Assembly: GCA_023897205.1 (NCBI GenBank) | Contig: JAHWDD010000004.1 | Coordinates: 5,456,001-5,520,000, forward strand | Length of the DNA stretch: 64,000 bases | DNA from: Exophiala sp. HKRS030 | Lineage: Eukaryota; Ascomycota; Eurotiomycetes; Chaetothyriales; Herpotrichiellaceae | Direction: 5' to 3' | Part shown: positions 31,626 through 44,035 of the stretch, in pieces | How positions within the stretch are numbered: position 1 is the first letter of the stretch | How the letters are laid out: the number at the start of each line of letters is the position of its first letter | Notes under the pieces: model-generated | Database searches by the model: none | What the model was told of the DNA's origin: nothing | Seen by the model: the letters and a program-made list of their open reading frames with translations, nothing else | Translations under genes and position numbers: made by a program

Positions 31626-33443
31626 TTAAAACCTACCAGAAGACCAATTCAAGAATGGATACCTCCTTGCAAATTCTCTGCTTATTCTCCACTGATCGAA
31701 CTGATGGAGCTTCAGACACGGTGGGATGTTATTAAGTCCTAGTTTAGCCTGCGGCGTAATTGGACATTCCGCACTCGTCACAAATGAAACTTTGGTCAAG
31801 TTTTCAAAGGCACTTTCCAAATGATCTTCCGAGGAGTTGGAACGTGGTTCATGATTCAAAACTCTGGAGGAGATCTCGTTCTCGAGGAACGCATCAATTG
31901 GGTCTATGCCCATTGCAAAGTAGGGTGAACCTGGTAGAAGCCGGAGAAATGTCCAGCTAGGATCCTGGAGGTAAGATCTTTGATATGATTCTGACGACTT
32001 CTCGCCCTGAGAAATGAGAAGATGGTCCAAAACGCTTTGTATCTTGACCGAGACTTTGAGAGAGGGTACATCAATCACAGCATTAAGATGGATTTGTCGA
32101 CATAAGAAGTCAAGATCCAAGTCGTTCATGTGGAGAATCATCTGATCACGAACGGAAGGCCAGTTCATGAAATCTACGATAAGTGGGTGGGCCACTTCAC
32201 GCTGTAAAGTGGTGGGTCGAAAGGGCTCCGGGATAGCCATCTCATCATGTGCATTGTTAGATATTCTCCAGTGTAGAATATTCTCGAAAGGCTGTCGTAA
32301 ATTCTGTATGGAACAAAATCAGACTTGGATCCAGGTTTGGACTTCCAAGCGGGAGCTACTTACCGAATCACGGAAGTGTCGTTGTAGACCACCGAGAGAT
32401 GCAATTACATCTACGGCTGCAAATGCCAGACTTCTCAAGTGCTGGATCTGCTGGGGGCTTGAGTTAACACCCCAGAAATGCTACAAGGACCTTTCCAGAT
32501 CCTAGAGCCATAGGAACCCTCCGTAACCAGCTCGGGGCTAGCTCTTTTGCAAAATGCTAAGATTTTCTCAGCTAGTACATTCGAGGATTTTACGAACACT
32601 GGAAACATGCGTTCGACAGCTGGTAGGCCTTGAACTAGGACAAGTGCTGGCGTTGAAGACTGATATGGGATACCGCCACCAATTGATTCAGCCATGTTGA
32701 AAGAGGGTCCAGAGGTAGAAGCTACCGTGTTAGTCATGGTAAGGGAAAGCGGCAGGTGCGGGCTTTGATGCATGTCGACAAGTTCCAGTTGCGCCTGAGA
32801 GTCCACGTATTGGTTGGTCGGGGTACATGCTGTTTGGAAAGAGAGATCTATATGCTCATCCACGTCCAGAGGGTCTGGAAGAAACACAGCGTCGTATTCC
32901 GCTGCATTTAAATTTGAGGTTGAGAGAGGAGAGGTTTGTATAGTTGCAGGATCGTTCTCACTAGGATCTGAGACAACACAAGTATCGAGACTTCCGAGTG
33001 CAGAGGTTCCATGTTTCGATATTTTATCAAAGATCTCATCATCTTCTCAGGTTAGAATAGGTTTGCTGTCATTTCCACCGTCTTTTCAAGCAGGAAAACC
33101 TACTAGCTGCTGCCGCTAAGTGAGTTCCTAAAGCCACAAGCCTTTTTTTCAGCAGGAACGCAGCATCTTTCAGCTGCTGGTGTTCCCCTAGGAGTTTCAT
33201 ATAGCTGTCGTGCAACTTCCTGTATCGGCTCTCTTCATCCTGCAATTCATTGCTGGATTGGTAGATATGGATCAGCGACTCCAAGTGATGGACATAGGCG
33301 GCTTGCTTCTCGAGGAAGACTCGTTGGGCCACTCGATTCTGTACTCTCTTCTTGCTTGCCAATGTCTCGGGAGTTTTACAAGGCCTCTTGCGTTTCCCGT
33401 CCTCTTCAGAGGATCTTGCAGTTCGGTCTGGAATATGGGACAT
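31626..33443 (-). CDS. bZIP transcription factor with DUF3425 domain
   Basis: ATG 33443 begins with a bZIP: KRKRPCKTPETLASKKRVQN followed by RVAQRVFLEKQAAYVHHLES and a leucine-zipper-like helix. The conserved N-x-x-AQ-x-x-F contact motif is present as NRVAQRVF. Introns fall at 33103-33046, around 32490-32440 and before 32310. The last exon carries DUF3425: IPEPFRPTTLQREVAHPLIV, FMNWPSVRDQMI and a final FLNWSS. Such factors commonly regulate secondary-metabolite or nutrient genes, so it is a candidate regulator of the adjacent oxidative genes. At the second junction the reading phases of the flanking exons do not agree in my reading, so either the splice site is misplaced or a base is wrong there. 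Nuclear protein by family. Confidence 0.8.
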
Positions 33444-33846
33444 ACTGTATGTAATGGAAGAAGATGAGACCGCATGTTGTTCAACATGTAGGTGGGATTT
33501 TTCCAGTGGTTAACCTCGGGCCGGATCACTACCCTAACCGAAGGAGGCGGGCGGGGAAATCTGGGGTTGTCATGTGGACCGTCTTCAGCAGCACTAGCTA
33601 CTGATATTTGTGGAGCTGGTGATACTCGGGCTTGTCCAAGGAGCCCCTGAATTACACCTAATAAATGTACAGCAAAAGGTGGCCATAATTTTCCCTGCAA
33701 AAGTTGGAGCCTGCAATTACGCAGTTTCTCCTGTGGATTTTCTTTTTGCGTAGCGTTTGAACCAAGTATGGAATAATATTTTTGCTACTCTAGCGAGAAG
33801 TAATTCGCTATGGTCTACAATCGAGTCCTATCCAAGTGACCTGAGG

Positions 33847-35451
33847 TTAGAGAACACTCAGAGCAAATCTTCCAAATCGAAAGACGTAGTACCCAACGAT
33901 AGTTGTCGAGACACAGGCCGCGAGAAAAGAGAAGAAACCGATTCCCTCGATTCCGATTCGTCCTGGCCCCCACATAGATGAGTCTGGAGGAGGGTCGCTG
34001 TTGCGTGTCCTTTTGTCAAAATCCGGGAGGTACTTGAATGTGAATGTCGTTTGCTGACCCAGACCCTCCTCACTCTCGACGATGTAATGCCAAAATAATC
34101 TCCGGTAGTACTGCGATGAATCGTTAAAAAGCTGCCCGGTAAGGGTAGGAATAACATCTTACGTTGATCTTTTTCTTATCCAGCCATGGAATGCTCCTGC
34201 TCGTGTAGCATTCCAGCATATACAACCAACAAAGACCTGCCATGACAGCCCAGTAGTATAATCCTGGCCTACCAAGACCTAGGTCATCTGCTAGCGCATC
34301 GCCCATGAACCATCGAGTTCCTGCTTCCCAGAAAGGTCTTGTTGCATATAATGGAGGAGCGCCTTCCATCGCCCTGATTCCACTTTCCACCAGTGTTCGG
34401 CTAGTCTTGGTAGGGTTTGTGGATGCCAAATAGGTACTCTCCATCATTGCAAGTGCCTTTTTCTGGGTTTCTAGGAAATGGTTCGGAACACCCATGACAT
34501 GGGCGATCCAGCGCCAGAGAGCAAGGTAGTCGAGCTCCTCCTGCTTACGCATATACACACCTTCTCGTGGCATGTTCAACTTCGCATGGTTAAAGGAAAA
34601 CTCGAACAAGGACTGGATCGAATCCAGGTGATTTATGGGTAAACCAAATTTCTCCACATCGTAATACGAAGTTCTCTGTGTGGCAAGTTTCAAAATTCTT
34701 TGACGTACAGATGCGTGTAGAAGGCGAACTCGGATCGCCACTAGGTGGCCAGAGTTTCCGGGCTTCACGGCATCGGCTGACTGGGTAATTTGCAACATCA
34801 TCTGAAAAGTTTCGAAGAAGCGTTGTCTAAGAACTTTCGCTGAGTGGCCCCCAGTTCTCGCAAGTGTCTCAGAGGCGTTACTAGAGGATCCCTATGTAGG
34901 AAGCCTTGTCAGCAACCCAAAGAGAACTAGTCATTACCATATACTAACATTTATCCCGAAGAATGCATGGAAAAAGAAACCGGTTAGTAAAGGTAAAGCA
35001 TAGCGATAAAGAACGTCTTGGCCCCTCCCGATTTGGTCCCAATCTACCCAATCAGGGACGGTACAAACTTCTGTCCAAAGTTTCTCAAGTATCATATCGT
35101 TCTTCGAGTTCTCTTGGAGGATACTGATGAGGTCTGGCCTTGGTATTGAACCAGCAATGTCGGCCGAGTTGGCTGTCTGTTGCTCAGAAATCTCTTCTAA
35201 ACGCTTCAGCGCATCATCAGCAACCTTGTCGCAAGAAAATCTCAACCCGTTCAGCTGCTCCGCGGTTTGATGATCTTTTGTCCATTGGAAGCTGTAGTCA
35301 TAAACCCGCCGTACATCGCTTCCGCTGGAATAGAACATGTTGTTGACAAATTTGAGCATTTTGAAATTGGTATTGGGTAGCGCTTAGCAATTAGCTGAAA
35401 CAAATGAAGATAGAATTGTAGATGGGCCCAGATACAGGCGCAGTCTTCCAT
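33847..35451 (-). CDS. MpaB-like / rubber-oxygenase-type DUF2236 protein with C-terminal membrane anchor
   Basis: Spliced on the minus strand. A possible 16-nt first exon starts at ATG 35451 (the alternative start is ATG 35359), then come introns near 34934-34870 and 34160-34105. Recognisable DUF2236 features are DVLYRYALPLLTGFFFHAFF, VRLLHASVRQRIL (with a conserved His), YLALWRWIAHVMGVP and LYYWAVMAGLCWLYMLE. The last exon ends with a hydrophobic helix, GFFSFLAACVSTTIVGYYVF, and a short basic tail, suggesting membrane anchoring. Characterised relatives are heme-dependent oxygenases: bacterial latex-clearing protein Lcp, and fungal MpaB, which cleaves a farnesyl side chain at the ER. Substrate here is unknown. 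It lies 400 bp downstream of nothing but the bZIP gene on the same strand, consistent with co-regulation. Confidence 0.75.
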
Positions 35452-36777
35452 GGAGAATCACCAGCTTTAATCCTGAATGGAGTAGGATCCAGGCTGTATT
35501 ACTAGTCTTGGTCTCCGTAAGGAAACTTTCTAGTTGAACTAATGCGGAGTATTACTATCCATCGTCTTGGTAAGATATTTGAAGCTTATTCCTTAGTGGC
35601 CATCCTGGCTTGGAGATATCCCAATAAGGATGCTCGGCTCCTTACTCCCTCTTCGACAACAATTCCGGTAAACAATCCTCATGGTGCTCCGTTCCGTTGT
35701 CAGAGCCTGGTAGCCTCTTAATCAGACTGCGAATGATATTGGACCATGTAGCACTCTACGGACTAAGGTTTGACCCGAGCCACCAAATCTCGAGCTTTTG
35801 TTCCTCCTCACGTAGCTTGGACCGAGACATACACAAGCTAGGCAAAGCAGATTGCATCCCTGTCCTCCACCTGAGCCTTTCTCCTTAGCTCTCCACCACA
35901 TCTATTGTCCCATCAATGTAATAGTTGACTAAGAGAACCGTGGCATCCCTCCCAGTTTGAAGGTGCTTCCTTATCATCCTAGTTTATTTCTCGGTTCCCG
36001 CCTTTATCACCAACAACCAAAAAACATCTCATCGGGCAGTTTTTACGCTAAGAGATCCGTGTTGGACACCACTCTCATACAGCCGTACGGGAGGGTTGCG
36101 GCGGTGGCTTATATCGTGCTTTTCGTTTCCATACCCGCATCTTCTACTACTATGATTTGAAGATAGGAAAATAGTAGACTGCAGGATATCTTCAACGGAT
36201 TTATCATCATGAGGGCCACTGATTGTCGTCAGTCCGAACTCCTCAGCCCGAGTTATCCATGCAGCTACTCCTAGCGGCATATACGAAGTTATCTATCACG
36301 ATGAATAATCCTACACTCAGTCTTGAACTATTCCTCAAGTGTATACAGCAGCACTTCGTACGGAAATATGAGTCAATCTCACCAAAAATCCAAGAAGAGA
36401 GAGCCGCAAAAGCGGAACGGTTTGGGAAGACGCACAAGCAAAGTGGACAGTCGCTCTTGGTAAGAGGATGGATATGGCTTTGTGCCTCATCTGGGACTGA
36501 GAGAAATCAAAGGAGGCCTTCAATAAACCTTCGATCGAACCACGGGACACAGTACCAATGAATCGACTACACTTAATGGAGAAAAACTAAAACAGCAGAG
36601 GTTGGAAGTTCTGTCGGTAACATGGAAGAGCCGGAAGATATTGCAGACAACGTGCTATACTGTATAAGTGCACGTATAGAACGGCGGACCTGTTTCGCAT
36701 CAAACTGCCTATGCTGTTGAAACAATTACTGGTCAAGAAGGGCATCTGTAATGCATACATAAGTCTAGAAATCCGCG
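35452..36777. other. Intergenic, nothing supported
   Basis: Short frames without motifs, some on both strands at 36029-36561. No repeat or RNA gene recognised. Confidence 0.45.
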
Positions 36778-38625
36778 TTAAACCAAGCCCAAAATATTGT
36801 GGAACACTTCCAATAACTTTCCCTCAAGAGTGCCATTCCCAGACGCCAATTCTTGACTTCTCCATGCAATAAATCGGTCCGGACGTACAAGGACTGCACC
36901 AGAATCCCCAACCTCTCGCACACTCGCCCATTCGGAATACACATCCTCCCATTGCTGGTTGGGACCAATGGAGAACACGTCTATTTGCAGTCCATTCCCC
37001 AGTCTTGTAGCAACTACTTCAGCCGCGTTCTTCCATGGACCTCCGCCAACTCCAGTGAATATGGTGAAGCGACCCTTTCCTGCGAGGTCAATAGTCGAGA
37101 TCGGGGCTTGCGTCGGATTGCGCTTGTTGAGCCAGGCGTGTGGCAAGCGACGGCCTGGATACGTGCTTCGCATGTGATAAAGAATTGGGTTTTCGGCTGC
37201 TGGGCCCTGATATTTGAATGGAGCTTGCTCGTCTGCTGCGTAGATTCCGGATCCGCCGTAGAGCTGATTCATCTCAATCCCTAGACCATGGAACTCGTGA
37301 CGAGTGTTGTGAATGGCGTTCTTCAACGCTGCACGGCGCTTCTGGCCAACTATGCCAGGGTCTGTGAATTCCTGCAAGATGGCTTTTCGTATATCAATTC
37401 CTTCTGGAAGAATACCTATGGCGTCCCATACTTTGGAATGCTCCCGGAATCCATCATTAGCTCTCGTGACGATCGATTGACCAACCGGTTGCCTCTCTGT
37501 ACTATAAGATGAGAGAAGAGATCGGTTTGCGCGACCTAAGTGCACATAGGCCACCTTCCATGCAAGATTGAACGCATCCTGGATACATGTATTGCTGCCA
37601 AGACCATTGAATGGAGGGTGGCGATGAACTGCGTCGCCAAGGCAGAAGACATTCCCCTGAGAATATTGTTCCGCCACAGTTTCGTTGATAAACCACTTGG
37701 AAACACTTATTATCTCGGCGGGAATAGAATCATCGCCAATGAAATCCCTCACTCGCTGAAGATATTCCTCCCGAGATGGATCCGGTCCTTCCCATCCTGG
37801 CTTAGGAAGAAGAATAAACATCCATTCAAACCACGGTTTGACCATCCGAACAATGCCCATTTGTCCAAAATCACAATGAGGTCGATCTGGTTGTATGACC
37901 CAATGAAGATTGCCCCGTCGGTACTGCATCAAGTGTGTGAGGTCAGCCTTCACTAGCACATTGATTGCTATTCCTCCACCGGGTTTTGCGTTGAGTGGTA
38001 GATCAAGCTGCTTGACGACTCGACTTCGCGCGCCATCTGCTCCGAAAAGATACTTTGAATGGATTCGGTACTCTGAGCCAGAGATGTCGTCCCTCAGAGT
38101 GGTTACAACTCCGTCATCGCCGCCAAGATCTCGAAAGGAGACGAAGGATGTATCCCACCGACATTTGAAGCCATTTGTCGTTGCGTGCCGGACAAGAACT
38201 GGTTCCAGTAGTGTCTGTGGAAGATCACAAGGCTTGCAAGGGCTGGCGAGCTCGTAGTCGCCTTTCCTCTGAGGGTCATTTCCCCAAGAATAGATTCGTC
38301 CGTATTCTTCTCCAGCCATGCTGTGGCACCACCGAGTGTGCTTCATGCATTCCCCTTCGGTGGATACCTGAATACAATCTTTGTCTATCCCGATATCTCG
38401 CAGGCACTCCAGAGCGGCCATGCTGGTGATGTGGGCTCGTGGAGTATCCGCAGTGCCTGATGCCCGGCTTACAATAATGCCTTTGAGGCCATATGCTGCA
38501 AGGAAGCATGCCAGCGATGCACCAGCAGGGCCGGCACCGATAATCAAAACGTCAGTCCATGCAGCGCCATTGTCTGGACGATGTTCGCTGTGCCCATTCA
38601 CTTCACCATTTGTTTCTAAGGCCAT
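36778..38625 (-). CDS. PHBH-type flavin-dependent (phenol-hydroxylase-like) monooxygenase
   Basis: A single exon of 615 codons. The upstream in-frame extension to 38694 has no ATG, so ATG 38625 (MALETNG) is chosen. Motifs of class A flavoprotein hydroxylases are complete: DVLIIGAGPAGASLACFLAA (FAD dinucleotide loop), FGADGARSRVVKQL (DG motif), and FCLGDAVHRHPPFNGLGSN (GD motif). The C-terminal ~200 residues match the thioredoxin-like third domain of phenol 2-monooxygenase/TfdB-type enzymes in layout. The reaction expected is NAD(P)H- and O2-dependent hydroxylation of an aromatic ring. No signal or membrane segment; probably cytosolic. A 3' fragment of a second copy lies at 31111-31233. Likely part of the oxidative cluster. 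Confidence 0.9.
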   Translation of the reverse strand: MALETNGEVNGHSEHRPDNGAAWTDVLIIGAGPAGASLACFLAAYGLKGIIVSRASGTADTPRAHITSMAALECLRDIGIDKDCIQVSTEGECMKHTRWCHSMAGEEYGRIYSWGNDPQRKGDYELASPCKPCDLPQTLLEPVLVRHATTNGFKCRWDTSFVSFRDLGGDDGVVTTLRDDISGSEYRIHSKYLFGADGARSRVVKQLDLPLNAKPGGGIAINVLVKADLTHLMQYRRGNLHWVIQPDRPHCDFGQMGIVRMVKPWFEWMFILLPKPGWEGPDPSREEYLQRVRDFIGDDSIPAEIISVSKWFINETVAEQYSQGNVFCLGDAVHRHPPFNGLGSNTCIQDAFNLAWKVAYVHLGRANRSLLSSYSTERQPVGQSIVTRANDGFREHSKVWDAIGILPEGIDIRKAILQEFTDPGIVGQKRRAALKNAIHNTRHEFHGLGIEMNQLYGGSGIYAADEQAPFKYQGPAAENPILYHMRSTYPGRRLPHAWLNKRNPTQAPISTIDLAGKGRFTIFTGVGGGPWKNAAEVVATRLGNGLQIDVFSIGPNQQWEDVYSEWASVREVGDSGAVLVRPDRFIAWRSQELASGNGTLEGKLLEVFHNILGLV

Positions 38626-40494
38626 CGTTCTGGGGCTAACCTGGGTCCCACTTTTCAGATGATAGCTCTCCGAAGCGACATCTCGCAGTTTCAACGTTGA
38701 TAGCTTTTATATTTCCCTGAAAACCATCGTTCAATTGTAGATTGCGTGATGCCAATATATGAAATTGAACATACCAGTATCAATTTGCTACAAACAAAAA
38801 GGGGGGCGGTCGTTCAGGTTGGGGTTTTACCGGAACTGCATAGGCAACTGCAAGTGCGAGACCCCGAGGCTCATGCCATCAAGAAAGTGTGTTCAAAAAC
38901 AGTTTGGCCGAACAGCAATTGTCCGGTGGAGCGTGGCCAAAACTTCATCAACGCTGTTGCGGGTCAGTGCAAATTGACTGCGTCGCTGTCTCTATGGCCA
39001 TAACGGTTCACTACAAGGCAGAGTGGTAAGGAGTGATCAACTTAGAACACTTGCTCGCTCACTACACACTTGGCTATATTATTCACGAATTACCATCCCG
39101 ACTGGACTAAAAACACATAACCGAAAAAACACCCGAAGCCATAATCGACCAACCGACTCCAATTATTAGCTCACACAACAAGTGGTTCCATCATTTCTTA
39201 GTGCTATTTTCAATTGCAATCTAGGGGTAATGTAACTGCATGACGATTCCCACTTGGAGCACGGTAGCCTTCTGACATTTCATCCTGATCTGATGATGAA
39301 GCATGGAACCAACACAGAAAAGCAAGTCTCTAAAACTAGGAATATCCAGTTTGTCGAAGCAAGACGAGATTGTGACTGGCGTCACGGTAACAAAGATACG
39401 GAGGAGACAGGTTGGGTTCAATCCGACTCTGGGACGAGTAAAGGTTCGAAGCAGTTGAGGCATTATCGATCGTCTGATGAAGAATAGAAGAGACCTTTCT
39501 CAAGTACAATCAAACTTGCCAAGATATTGTTCAAACTGCTGAATGCTGCAGTCAATGATTGCCCTAGAAGCTCTTTGTGTCAGCCTGACCAATGATTCCC
39601 AGCCTACCACTTGTGCCTGAATGTGATCGATATGTGAGACTCAAATGTCAAACTCGGGATTGACCTGAAGCCGGACACAACGACGTCGTACACATCTCGT
39701 CGGTGGACTAGGTGTGGGTCGACACAGTGGCAAATAAAAATTAGCCCGATAGTCACTCCGGATTTTGACCGCCCAGAGACCGTGCGATCCGGTGATGATC
39801 CTGGAGTCAACGGAGTGTTCCCGACAAACAACTATTTCGGAAAACGACTCACAATCCTCCCTAGAAGGTTTCTGCCATGCATTCGACCATGCATTCGACC
39901 ACGAGGTCGCTCGATCAGTCCTAGCCATGTACGCTGGGCTTTACAGTAGAATTTCCAGCCACACCGGTAGATTACCCCAGATTCTCGGAGGAACAAGGAT
40001 CGTCGTGTCCAAGATGGACCGTCTCAAGCCTCCGTACTTTGGGCATCACCAGGGCGTTCTTCCATACCCTGAATTGGTACTCATAGGCCTAAGAGCTGTC
40101 AAGATACCAGCATTGCCACTCCAGACCGCCTTCTTCTCGAGGCAAGACAAGCCTACACTTTCTAACCCTGAGGCGGCTTTCATAAGACGATCGGCCAGTA
40201 ATATCACCTCCCCTTAGCGCATCAAACACGCCAGCCTTCTCATATCTTTGTTCAACTTGATAGGGCCGAACATTCGAAGTACTGGATGCGGGTCACGTGA
40301 TCTAAATGATCCGTGACTTAGGTATGTGAGGTTCGTTGAACGGCACAATATGTCAGATCGGGCTATTGTTCTATGGGCCATAGATTGCCAGTGCCTGCAG
40401 TTATGTTGTTGATAAAGCAAAATTGCAATAAAGCAACACAAAGTTGAAGCGCAAGGACATCGCAAAACAAAGGAATCACCAAGGACAAGTTCAG
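38626..40494. other. Long intergenic stretch, one short tandem repeat
   Basis: About 1.9 kb. The longest frame (39765-40217) has no domain-like pattern and spans a tandem repeat. I see no supported gene, RNA or mobile element. Confidence 0.45.
39876..39899. repeat. 12-bp unit repeated twice in tandem
   Basis: CATGCATTCGAC occurs at 39876-39887 and again at 39888-39899 with no spacer. It is a simple local duplication of no assigned role. Confidence 0.85.
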
Positions 40495-41481
40495 ATGGAG
40501 GGCAAGGTCTTTGCCATAACAGGCGCGGGTTCAGGAATTGGAAAAGCTACAGCAATCCGCTTGGCTGAGCTGGGAGCCAAGGGTATCGCTATTAGTGATC
40601 TTGACATAGATGGCCTCCAAGACACAAGATCACAATGTAGGTGTCTTGTGCCCGAAAGTACGAAATCTAACATACGGAAGGCAGCCAATATTCCACGACT
40701 GTCACGATTACAAAGGTCGATGTCAGTGACTCACAACAAGTGGACGTGTGGTTGGATAGCATTATAGCTGACTTTGGCAAACTTGATGGTGCTGCAAACG
40801 TCGCAGGCATCGCTACTGGAAATGGCCAAAGCACTGAAAATATCGTAACGTCGACCAGGCAGGGGTATTTGTTCGTTGCTAACCATTTGTCAGGATCAAG
40901 CCTCGTGGGAGAAGATGCTTGCTGTTAACTTGACAGGAGTCATGAACTGTATGAGAGCAGAGCTACAAAAGATTAGCAGACCGGGAGGCTCAATTGTCAA
41001 TGTCTCGAGCACATCCGGGCTTAGAGGCCTTGCAAATAACGCAGCTTATGCTTCTAGCAAATTCGGCGTCATTGGGCTCACCGAATCAGCCGCGGCAGAA
41101 TATGGGAAGTTGGGGGTCAGAGTGAATGCATTATTGCCGTAAGCATTTCAATCAGCCCGTTAAATTCTTTCGTTGTCAGTACTTACCTAGCGCATCTAGC
41201 GGGCCAATTGATACGAAGATTTTTCGTGAGGGAGAAGCCAAGGGCTTGTTCAACGCAGACATAATTAGTGGCGGAACCCTGATGGGCCGCATGGGCAAAG
41301 CAGAAGAAGTTGCAAAGGTGCTGGTTTTCCTTCTGAGTAATGATGCCTCGTATGTTACCGGCGGTGAGTATTTTGAAGCAGTCCGTCCACCCGGTTCATT
41401 GCACAACACTGACGACTACCGCCAGCACGTTGGACTGTGGATGGAGGATATTCAGCATGCGGGTTCTACAGGGCCGGCTAA
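40495..41481 (+). CDS. Classical short-chain dehydrogenase/reductase 1
   Basis: ATG 40495 begins MEGKVFAITGAGSGIGKATA, the TGxxxGIG cofactor loop, followed by the strand-ending ISDLDID. Introns follow near 40639-40688, 40848-40893, 41141-41201 and 41364-41426. The catalytic region is SIVNVSSTSGLRG ... AAYASSKFGVIGLTES, with Ser, Tyr (YASSK) and Lys in place, and NALLPGPIDT follows. The true C-terminus lies across the last intron: ARWTVDGGYSA, matching the family ending. The frame at the first intron needs one missing base for exon 2 to read TTVTITKVDVSDSQQVDVWL. Asp after the second strand suggests preference for NAD(H). Substrate unknown; position in the oxidative cluster suggests alcohol/ketone interconversion on a cluster intermediate. 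Confidence 0.85.
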
Positions 41482-42489
41482 GATTGAGGAGTCGTATGGT
41501 AGCTCTCGTGGAAATAAAGTTAGTTTCATGGAGAAGCGTCAAGACCAAAATCGTTGCAAGCTGCATCCCAAATAATTCATGTTTCTCTACATTACAAGAG
41601 GTCCATAAAGCGCCTTGGACTCGTTGGAGGTGCCTGAAGTGCCAAGGCTCCACAAAAAGGGCGGAATAGTTCTTGAGGCCATCGATAAACTCCGTAAACG
41701 CGGTTTTCTTCTTGAAGATCTCATGATGCGCCGTTTGAAGATCATAAGCTTCACTTGACATGTTCTTTTACGCCCCTAACGTACGTCAGCGGACTTCTAA
41801 TTGATCATTAGAAGCTGATCTTGAGGGACGAGCAGCGGGTTGATGAAGTGGTCGTCACAACCAGGATCATCGTCGAGGACGGGGAGCACCAATTTTTCAA
41901 ATGTTCGCAAAGAAAAAGATCATGATTGTTGTACGTTTGGACCACAGTCCTGCGCTGGAGCTGAACTTCTAACCAACTCTCGACATAGTCTTGTTCATTC
42001 GAGGCTCTGACCGAAAGGCCCTCATTGGAGGATATATAAATGGGGCCGAGAATACTAGGTGGTCGATGAAACATGATAGCACGAAACGCTACCACGGAGA
42101 ACCAGCAAACTTGACTTGATGAATATAATTCTCGTCGAAGGTGACAGCTTTCGTCAGCGACGAGAGCAGAATCGCCTGAAATCGGAGCCACGGACCCCAG
42201 AGCATATTAAAAGGTCCTTTCGTGGCAAGCGGTCTATACATCAAGAGCCTGTAAATTTTGATGCATCTCGAACAGATGGTATGCTCGGCTAATATATCTC
42301 AACTCCAATCTTAGACGTCGATAGCCTAGGCCTCCCCACACATATCAACCGATCTTTCCGAACACCTTTCTAGCGGACTACTTTAGTCAAGTTCTTTCTG
42401 GTTCTTATATTAGCTAAAATGGTAGATTTTCCGTGAGGAATGATCTGAAATCTATGTACAGTCTATGAAAAGACCTTGAAGACAGCTAG
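41482..42489. other. Intergenic, nothing supported
   Basis: Frames at 41396-41761 and 41808-42191 (minus) show no motif. Probably the convergent 3' regions of SDR1 and the ABM-barrel gene. Confidence 0.4.
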
Positions 42490-43333
42490 CTATACTGAAC
42501 CAATGGACGGGTTTTGATCAATGTGGCCATTGAATGCCTGTGACCGGTGGATTTCCTGCTTCACGATGACAGGCTTGATGCGTTCTAGTATGTTCTTGAA
42601 TAGCCTTGAAGCATGCAGATTTTCCCAAGCTTTTCTGTCTCGCGTTCTACTGTTTGTCAGGGAAATAATGTCTTCAAAGAGTTGCTACAATCAATGGAGA
42701 ACTTACCGGATATACACACTCGCCATGTTCACATCGAGGCTTTCTTTCAGGATAGCAAAACTCTGAATTGTGACGGTTTCCGAAGCTTCTGACGCTTTGA
42801 CTTGATCGGCACCCGCTGCCAATGTCCCTAAGAGCTGTTTACGGAGTCCGTCATGTGCCCAGAAGTGATAGATGACCACAAAGCTGTTCTTGATGTCTTT
42901 GTTCGGATCATCAGCTCGGGTCAGGAAGCCGTCATGGAAATCGTAGTAATGTAGGTCATAGTCCGGACTTCCTAGGCCTTGGACGTGTCGGAGCAGCTTG
43001 TCGTCGTCAACCTTCTTCATTTCCCGTTTGAATGTCTCCGAGGCAGGGTGCCCAATGAAAAACCCGATGGCGTGTCCATAACCTTCCAGGCCCCATAGTG
43101 TGTCGGGCTCCCCGTCGACATCACTACCCCAGTAATACGATGTAGAATATGGCTCAGTCGCTGATACCTCACACAAAGCAACAAGTCTTTCTTTCCACTG
43201 ATTTGAGCAACCTTGAGTGATCAGACAAAATTGTTCATCTAAATGAGCATGCTTATGAAGCAAAACTGAAACGTACCTTGGGCAGAGCTCCGTCAGAGCC
43301 CACAACCCTTGCGACGACGAAGAAATGCGGCAT
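42490..43333 (-). CDS. Double ABM-type alpha/beta-barrel protein
   Basis: On the minus strand ATG 43333 opens MPHFFVVARVVGSDGALPK, spliced to WKERLVALCEVSATEPYSTS. The last intron (42706-42650) leads to a final exon encoding RTRDRKAWENLHASRLFKNI and ending at 42490. Each half has the strand-helix layout of antibiotic-biosynthesis-monooxygenase (ABM) or stress-response dimeric barrels: a beta strand, a helix with KER, then EPYSTSYYWGSDVD; in the second half, SFVVIYHFWAHDGLRKQLLG and later RRTRDRKAWENLHASRLF. Two halves in one chain would form a pseudo-dimeric barrel. Relatives include cofactor-free oxygenases and heme or quinone-handling proteins; no specific catalytic residue can be assigned. 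Near the monooxygenase, SDR and P450 genes it may act on an aromatic or quinone intermediate. Confidence 0.6.
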
Positions 43334-44035
43334 TCTCAGGCGATTAATATTTTCAGTACAAACCAGGCCGTCGAGTGCTTTACGTACGAGTCTGTCAAAA
43401 TCCCTGGATATCAATCACTATCTGGCGAGATCAAGACGCTCTTGAATCTTATGTGTCGTACGATATTGCTTTCAAGAAACGAATAATGGCTCAATACGGC
43501 GTTCTTGCCGATCAATGATCGGGAATCGCAGCCACAATCAAAGTTCTCGAAAAGCTTCTCATTCCAATACCGATCGGTGAATATTGACGACCAACGGCAA
43601 TCGCTATCCGAACCGTCAGGCGAAGTGGAATGGCGTCTGCTCCACCCAATAATAGAGTTTCTTGAAAATAGTCCGAAGATTATCCGCTGGGCTGGGAGAC
43701 TTCGATAAGTTGCCAACAACGCGATTAGTTGTGGTCGCTGTTGAAAGATATATTCAACTCGTGTCCCATTATTTCTCAGGGTATCCCGGGCAACCTAAGT
43801 AGCTGAATGGCCAAATCCCGTCTCAAGAAAATGTCTTTGCGTGTTTGACGAAGGAAATGAATTGCCTTCTTCATGGAAGTCAGGAATTTGCAAAACAACG
43901 GCTCGTCGACCTTTCGATCGCACATATGGCTGCTGGTACCATAGAGCAACGCAAATCCTAACACTCGACCTTTACGTCAGCGCTGTGTCGATCGAACCAT
44001 GTCAATGGCACTACTCCGGTCGATTGAGCGCCATG
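43334..44035. other. Intergenic, nothing supported
   Basis: Open frames on both strands at 43411-43719 overlap and show no motif. Nothing else recognised. Confidence 0.4.

Noticed and set aside
31111..36850. RIP (repeat-induced point mutation) in the duplicated monooxygenase tails
   Set aside because: Some differences are transitions, but the matched stretch is too short and mixed to show a C-to-T bias.
39765..40217. 150-codon open frame in the 1.9-kb gap
   Set aside because: Composition is not domain-like, it spans a 12-bp tandem repeat, and no splice context or motif supports it.
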